From Rummeliibacillus sp963792445 (GTDB lineage Bacteria; Bacillota; Bacilli; Bacillales_A; Planococcaceae), in NCBI GenBank assembly GCA_963792445.1, contig CAWBWO010000005.1, positions 112,767-176,766 of the forward strand: DNA of 64,000 nucleotides, written 5' to 3'. A program made the position numbers and the translations under genes. Under the pieces are notes generated by a model. The model was given only the letters and a program-made list of their open reading frames with translations. It did no database searches and was not told where the DNA came from. Below are positions 57,902-64,000 of this stretch, one piece after another; within the stretch, counting starts at the first letter, position 1; the number at the start of each line of letters is the position of its first letter.

Positions 57902-59035
57902 CTATACTGATAGGTGTGCATGCGATTTCTTTCTACCCTCCAAGTATTTTAAAAATCTAAAAAACGGAGGGAGAGTGATACAGACCGTTACGACCCTAAG
58001 CACTTGGACGGCTACCACAAATGTCGCGTCACCATGGAGAACAAGGGCAGTAGTTGTCATTTCAGCAATACCGCCCGGTGCAAATGCTAAACCTGCAGTG
58101 AGAAAGGTTATATCCGTTATAACCGATACAACGTACCCACATATAAAAACAAATACAATTAAACCAATAGTACACGAAAGTGAAACGAACAACGTTCTCT
58201 TTAACCCTATAAACATCTTTTTATGAAAACGCGAGCCGATACTTGCACCGATTAAAACTTGTGATAGGATGATTAAACTATGAGGCCACCAAGCTACAAG
58301 TTCGTATCCAATTATTCCTATGCTAAAAGATTTTACAGCAGCAATACTAACGATACTACCAATCAACCAGGGAGCTGGAAACTTCAAAAACTTTCCTATA
58401 TAATATCCAATCAACGCGATCAATACAAACAAAATTGTCACATAAACTTGTTCAATGTTAAATTTCGTTAATTCTGTACGAATTGAGTTATATACATGCC
58501 CTTCAGAATCTGCAACCAAGAATGATATGACTACGGGAATGGTTAGTATTACTAAAAATACACGCATCGCCTGAATAATACTGACAACTCCGGTGTTAGC
58601 GCCAACTTCTTCTGCAATACCCGGTATAGCAGAAAGGCCTCCGGGTGCAGTAGCAAAAAAGCTTGTTAACATATCCAAATTACTGTACTTCCACAATATA
58701 ATACCTGAAATTAAGGAAAAAAAGATAGATAAAAGAAGCATGATGGTAATGGCTAACCAGTTTTCTTGAAAAGTATATAGGACAGAACTATTCACTTTTT
58801 GCCCTAATTCAATTCCTAAAATACACTGTCCAATATATAACCAATATTTTGGAAGACCATTTGGTTGATGAGCTAATTGCAAAAACTTTGGACGCAGAAT
58901 AGAAAGTGAAGTTGCTATAAGGAGTGTCCCAATCATCCACCCAATAGGAAGACCAGTTAGTGAAAGCAAAAATCCACCTAATCCACTTACTGTTATATAC
59001 CAAATAAATCGAAAAAAGCCCCCATATTTGTCCAT
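57902..59035 (-). CDS. AbrB-family membrane permease, second intact copy
   Basis: 377 residues with two homologous halves of about five helices (LTGLPIGWMIGTLLIATSLS; FFATAPGGLSAIPGIAEEVG in half one; LAFAPGGIAEMTTTALVLHG in half two). The ATG at 59035 begins MDKYGGFFRF; 59041 is an alternative. A paralog, not a recent copy, of the permease at 32933. Divergent from a LysR gene, 150 bp away, which probably controls it. AbrB proteins next to carboxylate genes suggest organic-acid transport; this is inferred. Confidence 0.82.
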   Translation of the reverse strand: MDKYGGFFRFIWYITVSGLGGFLLSLTGLPIGWMIGTLLIATSLSILRPKFLQLAHQPNGLPKYWLYIGQCILGIELGQKVNSSVLYTFQENWLAITIMLLLSIFFSLISGIILWKYSNLDMLTSFFATAPGGLSAIPGIAEEVGANTGVVSIIQAMRVFLVILTIPVVISFLVADSEGHVYNSIRTELTKFNIEQVYVTILFVLIALIGYYIGKFLKFPAPWLIGSIVSIAAVKSFSIGIIGYELVAWWPHSLIILSQVLIGASIGSRFHKKMFIGLKRTLFVSLSCTIGLIVFVFICGYVVSVITDITFLTAGLAFAPGGIAEMTTTALVLHGDATFVVAVQVLRVVTVCITLPPFFRFLKYLEGRKKSHAHLSV

Positions 59036-59085
59036 TCTCATCCTTCTTTCGATAATTTATTTATGTGAAGATTATTTTGTAACCT

Positions 59086-59113
59086 TTGTTTATTAAATCA
59101 AATATAGTATAAT
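59086..59113 (+). promoter_or_regulatory. LysR promoter
   Basis: TTGTTT (59086-59091), a 16-bp spacer and TATAAT (59108-59113) form a fair sigma-A promoter pointing to the LysR gene. Confidence 0.55.
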
Positions 59114-59150
59114 TTCCTAAATAATTAAAATTCTGTTTCGTTATAATTAT

Positions 59151-59169
59151 CCATAAATGATATTTATGG
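59151..59169. promoter_or_regulatory. Perfect inverted repeat at the LysR start
   Basis: CCATAAAT and ATTTATGG flank GAT, 20 bp before the TTG start and downstream of the -10. It is placed to give self-repression. ATCCATA is shared with the site at 49151. Confidence 0.65.
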
Positions 59170-59188
59170 CAGAAATGAGGGTGGTAGT

Positions 59189-60064
59189 TTGGACGAACGG
59201 GATTGGATGGTTTTACAAACTCTCTATAAAGAAAAAAATATTACAAAGGCCGCTCAGCATTTGCATATTTCTCAACCAGGTTTGACAACTCGCCTGCAAA
59301 ATTTGGAAAATGAGTTTAACGTGAAAATTGTAAATAGAGGAAGGCGTGGAGTTCAATTTACTCCACAAGGAGAGTATTTAGCAAAAAGTGCACATGAAAT
59401 GTTATTAAAGATACAAAAAATCAAAGAGAATGTCCTAAATATGGAGGATAACCTAGAAGGAACATTAAGACTAGGTGTTTCTACATTTTTTACTGATTAC
59501 ATGCTTCCAAACCTATTAAAATTATTCAAAGAACAGTATCCTAATATTGAATTCAAGGTAACAACAAACTTTAGCGGTCACATAGCTCATTTAGTTTACA
59601 ATCAAGATGTCCATATTGGTATTGTTAGAGGAGATTACAGTTGGAAAGATCAAAAGCATTTATTATTTGAAGAGACCATTTGTATTGCTTCCAAAGAAAA
59701 AATAGACATACATAACCTCCCTTACTTACCAAGAATCGATTATCATACTGACCCACTGTTGAAGAATTCCATAGATAATTGGTGGTCTGAACATTTCGCC
59801 CAACCACCACTTGTTAGCATAGAAGTAGATAAAGCTGATACTTGCAAAAAAATGGTTATCAATGGGTTGGGTTATGCTATTTTGCCAAGCATGATTTTAA
59901 ATGATATTAAAGATGTTTATAAAACTGATATTAAAACTATTGATGGAGAACCTATCATTCGTAAAACATGGATGATCTATCACGAGGATTCATTAAAATT
60001 AAACATCGTTAAGGCATTTGTTGAATTTATTGAAAATGGAAATCTAAAGGATAGTAATTACTAA
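59189..60064 (+). CDS. LysR-family regulator
   Basis: 291 residues, intact. The TTG start lies behind GAGGGTGG; no ATG upstream fits. Helix-turn-helix: NITKAAQHLHISQPGLTTRL. The effector domain begins GTLRLGVSTFFTDYMLPNLL. Paralog of 40813 and 54487, sharing the (D/E)-x-(K/R)DW start. Divergent from the AbrB-type permease and convergent with the TcuA-like gene, both possible targets. Confidence 0.9.
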   Translation: MDERDWMVLQTLYKEKNITKAAQHLHISQPGLTTRLQNLENEFNVKIVNRGRRGVQFTPQGEYLAKSAHEMLLKIQKIKENVLNMEDNLEGTLRLGVSTFFTDYMLPNLLKLFKEQYPNIEFKVTTNFSGHIAHLVYNQDVHIGIVRGDYSWKDQKHLLFEETICIASKEKIDIHNLPYLPRIDYHTDPLLKNSIDNWWSEHFAQPPLVSIEVDKADTCKKMVINGLGYAILPSMILNDIKDVYKTDIKTIDGEPIIRKTWMIYHEDSLKLNIVKAFVEFIENGNLKDSNY

Positions 60065-60117
60065 TTATTATGGTAGGGTAAAAAAATCTTTTTGTGTAAC
60101 ATTTTATATCAAACACA

Positions 60118-60152
60118 AGCATCTGCCTGAAGTAATGGCAGATGCTCTTTTG
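60118..60152. terminator. Terminator between LysR and the TcuA-like gene
   Basis: A perfect 10-bp stem, AGCATCTGCC with GGCAGATGCT, and a CTTTTG tail on the plus strand. Confidence 0.8.
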
Positions 60153-60160
60153 ATTATAAT

Positions 60161-61649
60161 CTATGAAATTTCAATCTTTTCTTTAGAAAAATGTGCAGCA
60201 GATGTACCAGCCAATTTTCCAAAAACAGCCCCTGACATTAATCCTGATCCCCCAGGGTAATTTTGGTAGAATAATCCACCAATCATTTCACCAGCGGCAA
60301 ATAGCCCAGATATAGGTTCCCCTTCTTGGTTCAAAACCTCGCCTTCTTGATTTACATGTAACCCACCAAAAGCAAAGGTGATACCACAAGTAAGAGGATA
60401 TGCATAATAAGGTGCTTGGTCTAGTCGTAATGCCCAATTTGTCTTTGGTGGAGTTATTCCAACTGTTCCTTTACCATCCTTTACTGTCGGATTATAATTC
60501 CCCTCTTGAACTGCTGAATTATATTCCGTAATTGTTTTTAAAAGTTGATCTTTATCTACTGACATTAATTCTGCTAACTCTTCAAGACTATCTGCCTTAT
60601 AATAAGTAGCTTCCTCTAAATTGTATTCTTTTCGTAACATAGGGCGTACTTGGGCGTCAAAAACTTGAAAAGCAGTATGACCAGGCTGTTTTAACACTTC
60701 ACGACCATATTTGGCATATGTGTAGTTCCGAAATCTGCGCCCTCATCAACAAATCTATTTCCATTACCATTAATCATTAGACCAAGAGGGAATGAAGATT
60801 TTTTATAAATATCGCCAGGTTTGTTAAAATCCCCAACTTTAGGAGCATTATAATCTGTTCCTATAGAGTGACAGCCAGACCACTCGCCATATTTTTGTGC
60901 ACCAACCGCTAATGCCATTGTTATTCCGTCACCAGTATTGAATTCTGTCCCTCTTACAATTGCTTTTTCCATTCTTCCCCAAGATGTTCACTTCTCATTT
61001 TTTTGTTAGCCTCAAAACTACCACATGCTAAAATTACACTAGATGTATTGACTGTAATCACTTTTTCCTTCTGATCAATAATAATCCCTGTTATCTGGTC
61101 ATTGTCCACTATTAACTCAATTGCACGGGAATCATACCAGATGTCGATTCCTATTTTTTCTGCCCTCTCCAATAGCATTTGTATTAAACCAACGCCCTTG
61201 TTTTGCGTTTTAATTGGAAGCCCGCCCCAAAAGTGAAGTTTACCATCTTGTTCGAAGGATTGATTTTCATTTAATTCAAATCTAATTCCTAAATCGGCCA
61301 TCCATGAGATTGTTTCATAAGATTTAGAAATAAGCTGATTTGCAAGTATAGGATCACTTTTTCCTTCTGTTACTCGCATTAAATCATCATAAAAGTCAGA
61401 ATAATTGTATTCAGGCATTACAATCTTTTCCGCTTCTTCATCTGTTATCTCAGGTATTAACTTCCTAATGCTATCTAAATCATTGTAGGCAACACGAATC
61501 GCGCCATCTGTAAAAAATGAATTTCCTCCACGTTTTTCTACTGGACCACGTTCTAAAACCAGAACTTGAGCACCTTTTTCCTTTGCAGCAATGGCTGCAC
61601 ACAAAGCTGCATTCCCTGCTCCTACTACAACTACATCATAATTTTCCAT
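60161..61649 (-). pseudogene. FAD-dependent tricarballylate dehydrogenase/fumarate reductase-like flavoprotein, two frameshifts
   Basis: About 490 residues in three frames. The N-terminus has the FAD-binding DVVVVGAGNAALCAAIAAKE and ERGPVEKRGGNSFFTDGAIR. The middle (NTGDGITMALAVGAQKYGEW) follows a shift near 60965. The C-terminus, after a shift near 60695, has YPLTCGITFAFGGLHVNQEG and LFAAGEMIGGLFYQNYPGGS. This is the TcuA-type order in the succinate dehydrogenase/fumarate reductase flavoprotein family. TcuA makes cis-aconitate from tricarballylate, which fits the nearby CitMHS and PrpF genes. No TcuB-like partner is visible beside it. Confidence 0.8.
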
Positions 61650-61679
61650 ATATATTTTCCTCCTCTAAAATAATTGTGT

Positions 61680-62160
61680 TTCTTTAGATTAATAGTACGG
61701 TAAAACAAGGTATTATTAAAATACTATTATTTTATATAATTCCATAGAAGAAATTTATGTCTAAAGTAGAGAGGAAGTAAATTATGTAGAGTTTCTCCAG
61801 ATATTTGTAGTAAAGGCGATTATAAAGACATCAGCTCGACACTACGACTCGAATCTTATGGTTCCATAATTAGAATGAGGTAATCTTATTATATAGATTT
61901 AGAACTGCGTTCTAATATTGCCCAGTTTCCTTTAAAGCTGTTGTTCCATTATCTGGCCCTTTTCGTGGAGAAAGACGCTTTTCTTATTCAGAAAAGCGCC
62001 CGAGAAGACAATGGAAACTAAATAAGAGGACTCCGTAGAATACCGAAGTCCTCTTATAGCTGCTTAAGTAGAAGGTTGCTTTTATTAAACTGTCCAAAAT
62101 TAAGGGCGCAGTTCATCCAAAGAGATAAAGTACTTAATTTTTTATTCGTTTGATTGCCCA
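61680..62160. other. Gene-free stretch with hairpin
   Basis: No gene is supported. ATAAGAGGACT and AGTCCTCTTAT (62022-62057) form a hairpin. A pair GTTTCC/GGAAAC (61928 and 62013) bounds a 90-bp segment with AAAGCGCC-type arms that might be an element end. Confidence 0.35.
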
Positions 62161-62162
62161 CG

Positions 62163-62516
62163 TTAATTTTCTTCCCCAATTTGAGTCATAAACGAAGATT
62201 GATAATGTAGGAGATTAATAATTCTTCTTGCCATTTCTGATGGTGAGGCATCATAGTCTTGCCGGATCCATTCTAAAATAAAGCCATAAATTCCATAGGC
62301 CCGGTAATGTGTAAAATACGGAGCATTAATTTCAGAAGCTTTGTCCCCTAGAAAATACATGCGATGAAGGAAAATCTCTTTTAATTCATCCAATAATGCC
62401 GCATGCATTCCGGGAACTGTATCCTCTATTACTAGTAAATCATAGTAGCTTCGGTTTTCTTTTATATAATAAAACACATCAGTTCCGTCCGGTTGCATCC
62501 TCTCTCTTCTCTTCAT
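62163..62516 (-). pseudogene. TetR-family regulator, C-terminal domain only
   Basis: The 110-residue frame has the look of a TetR C-terminal ligand/dimer domain (DVFYYIKENRSYYDLLVIED; YFTHYRAYGIYGFILEWIRQ; ASPSEMARRIINLL). It lacks the DNA-binding N-terminus. The upstream sequence is replaced by the aldehyde dehydrogenase fragment read on the other strand. Not functional as a repressor. Confidence 0.65.
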
Positions 62517-62540
62517 CCCACTCTCCCCTCCCCCCTACAT

Positions 62541-63284
62541 ATCGGCGAAGTTGCTGGCGGATTATTAAAACGAGTTGCACTAGAATTAGGCGGTAATAAC
62601 CCATTCGTAGTGTTAAAAGATGCAGACGTTGATCAAGCAGTGAAATCAGCGATCATGGGTAAATATTTACACCAAGGTCAAATTTGTATGAGTATTAACC
62701 GTATCATTGTGCATGAAGATTTATACGATGAATTCGTAAGTAAATTTGTAGAACATGCAAAACAACTTCCATACGGCGATCCAAAAGATCCATCAACAGT
62801 CATTGGACCACTAATCAACCATGTACAATTGGATAAAGCAATCGCTTATATCAATGAAGCAAAAGAAGCTGGTAATGAATTATTATTAGAAGGTAAACGT
62901 GAAGGCAATGTCCTAACACCTTACATCTTCGGCAATGTTGATGCAGACAGCAAATTAGCACAAACTGAATTATTCTCACCAGTCGTATCATTTATCAAAG
63001 CATCATCTGATGAAGAAGCAATTCAAATCGCAAATAACACAGAATACGGCTTAAGCTCTGCTGTCTTCACAAGTGATTTAGAACAAGGCGAAAAAGCAGC
63101 CGTACAAATCGAAGCAGGTATGACACATGTCAATGACCAAACAGTAAACTGCCTATCTAATACACCATTCGGCGGTATGAAAGGCAGCGGTATCGGTCGC
63201 TTCGGTAACCCATGGATTGTCGATGAATTCACTCAAGCAAAATGGGTATCTGTCCAAGTAAAACCTATGGATTATCCATTCTAA
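62541..63284 (+). pseudogene. Aldehyde dehydrogenase, C-terminal half only
   Basis: From HIGEVAGGLLKRVALELGGN to the C-terminus the sequence parallels the aldehyde dehydrogenase at 51106-51850, but without frameshifts. It has the active-site Glu (LELGGNN) and Cys (GQICMSINRIIVHEDLY), PYGDPKDPSTVIGPLINHVQ and GNPWIVDEFTQAKWVSVQV. The Rossmann-fold N-terminal 245 residues are missing. The join lies in a C-rich stretch at about 62517-62540. DNA similarity to the first copy is high but with many silent changes, so it is a paralog and not a recent duplicate. Confidence 0.88.
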
Positions 63285-63352
63285 TCAAAAAGTTCACTGT
63301 CAAATGTGGTGTCTAATCCACCAAAATATTATTAATATATGCCTACAAATTT

Positions 63353-63390
63353 GAAGTGAGTGTGATTTTTACACACTCACTTCTTTTATA
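63353..63390 (+). terminator. Terminator after the aldehyde dehydrogenase fragment
   Basis: A perfect 12-bp stem, GAAGTGAGTGTG with CACACTCACTTC, followed by TTTTAT. Confidence 0.9.
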
Positions 63391-63411
63391 ATTTGACGAA
63401 TTATAATTTCC

Positions 63412-63443
63412 AAAAGTCCTTGCAGAAAATTGCAAGGACTTTT
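63412..63443. terminator. Second terminator hairpin
   Basis: A perfect 13-bp stem, AAAAGTCCTTGCA with TGCAAGGACTTTT, works in both directions. Confidence 0.85.
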
Positions 63444-63540
63444 AACTTTGTATCTTTAAATTTAAATAATCATACATACTATTTTTTCGTGCCCATACTG
63501 ATTTTTGATTTAAATTCATATATGCAAAAAAGGTGAAAAA

Positions 63541-63657
63541 ATGGGTAAAATAGTTAAAAAGGTACTTTTGTTATATGAGATAGAATCTTATAAGCGAGAA
63601 TGCCATTTATTGCACACCAGGCAAATTAATTTTACTCAGGAGAGGACCTTAATTTGA
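63541..63657 (+). CDS. Possible 38-residue leader or small protein
   Basis: ATG 63541 lies behind AAAAAGGTG and reads MGKIVKKVLLLYEIESYKRE, then CHLLHTRQINFTQERTLI. Its stop overlaps the TTG start of the next gene (TTGA), which suggests translational coupling, but nothing else supports it. Confidence 0.3.
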   Translation: MGKIVKKVLLLYEIESYKRECHLLHTRQINFTQERTLI

Positions 63658-64000
63658 TTGAAACGATTTTAAATTATAAGTGGTATATCCTACTATTTTC
63701 AGAAATTATGGGGTGGGTCTTTACAATAGTATTTGTTTTTGCACGCTACTTTTTTCAATCGAAAGTATTATCATGGTTATCCATAATATTGATTGCAATG
63801 CTGGATTATATACCAAGTATCGTTTTACCTATCATAGATGCCTTCTACATAAATAACTTCAAAGAGTGGATATATAACGGTGGATTATTATTTGATTTGG
63901 CGATCATTGGATTAATCATTTTTAGTGCAACAATTGGAAAAAAGTATTTAGTCATCCTAGACAAACGCATTATGAATTTTGTTAATCGTATTAAAGAAAA
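63654..64000 (+). CDS. Membrane protein, partial at window end
   Basis: The frame opens at TTG 63654, about 10 nt after AGGAGAGG, and is still open at the window edge (115 residues seen). It has at least four hydrophobic helices (WYILLFSEIMGWVFTIVFVF; LSWLSIILIAMLDYIPSIVL; LLFDLAIIGLIIFSATIG) and a basic end. I do not recognise the family. Confidence 0.6.
   Translation, partial: MIETILNYKWYILLFSEIMGWVFTIVFVFARYFFQSKVLSWLSIILIAMLDYIPSIVLPIIDAFYINNFKEWIYNGGLLFDLAIIGLIIFSATIGKKYLVILDKRIMNFVNRIKE

Noticed and set aside
59100..59117. Shared ATATAGTATAAT-like string upstream of several LysR genes as a common operator
   Set aside because: The shared part is mostly a TATAAT -10 box; the inverted repeats are better operator candidates.

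Overview
The window is AT-rich DNA from an endospore-forming member of the Bacillales, most like the Lysinibacillus/Solibacillus/Sporosarcina group. The evidence is a SspH-type spore protein, a YyaC-type spore protease, a collagen-like surface protein, a TPP-riboswitch-controlled thiC, Gram-positive ribosome binding sites and many Gram-positive secreted proteins. I see no rRNA, tRNA or CRISPR array. More than 30 genes or gene parts carry single-base frameshifts, many in homopolymers, so either the assembly has uncorrected indels or decay is widespread. Regions differ sharply: thiC and most aromatic-ring genes are clean, while 38.4-43.9 kb is heavily broken.

Layout. 0-2.2 kb: a broken PilZ gene and a PAS-PAS-PAS-GGDEF cyclase (c-di-GMP signalling). 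2.3-10 kb: secreted and membrane proteins (beta-lactamase-fold serine hydrolase, RsiV-like protein, propeller/Ig protein, DoxX, lipoprotein), separated by non-coding elements with a 21-bp period. 10.5-13.5 kb: one surface protein with a Gly-X-Thr collagen-like stalk and a complete seven-blade YVTN propeller. 14.2-17.9 kb: a very large secreted double nuclease. 18.2-21.5 kb: sspH, TPP riboswitch and thiC, framed by three copies of a ~115-bp repeat.

21.5-32.9 kb is a complete aromatic meta-cleavage pathway. A leftward operon encodes flavin reductase, dienoate hydratase, acylating acetaldehyde dehydrogenase, hydroxy-oxovalerate aldolase and an FMN adenylyltransferase. An MFS carrier diverges from it. 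A rightward operon encodes the C-C hydrolase, the flavin monooxygenase and the extradiol dioxygenase, and diverges from a XylR-N/V4R/PucR-type regulator.

34-62 kb looks like a (tri)carboxylic-acid catabolic region. It holds MmgE/PrpD, acyl-CoA dehydrogenase, FadF-like Fe-S protein, EtfA/EtfB, a MatC-like carrier, enoyl-CoA hydratase, an HMG-CoA-lyase-like enzyme, a class III CoA-transferase, a ThDP enzyme, aldehyde dehydrogenase, PrpF, CitMHS, an AbrB-type permease and a TcuA-like flavoprotein. Four LysR regulators are each divergent from a catabolic gene, and each has an inverted repeat near its start. An inferred scheme is tricarballylate to cis-aconitate to itaconate to itaconyl-CoA to citramalyl-CoA to pyruvate plus acetyl-CoA. 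This stretch also shows rearrangement scars: an IS200/IS605 relic beside a duplicated permease tail, and a second aldehyde dehydrogenase truncated against a truncated TetR gene.
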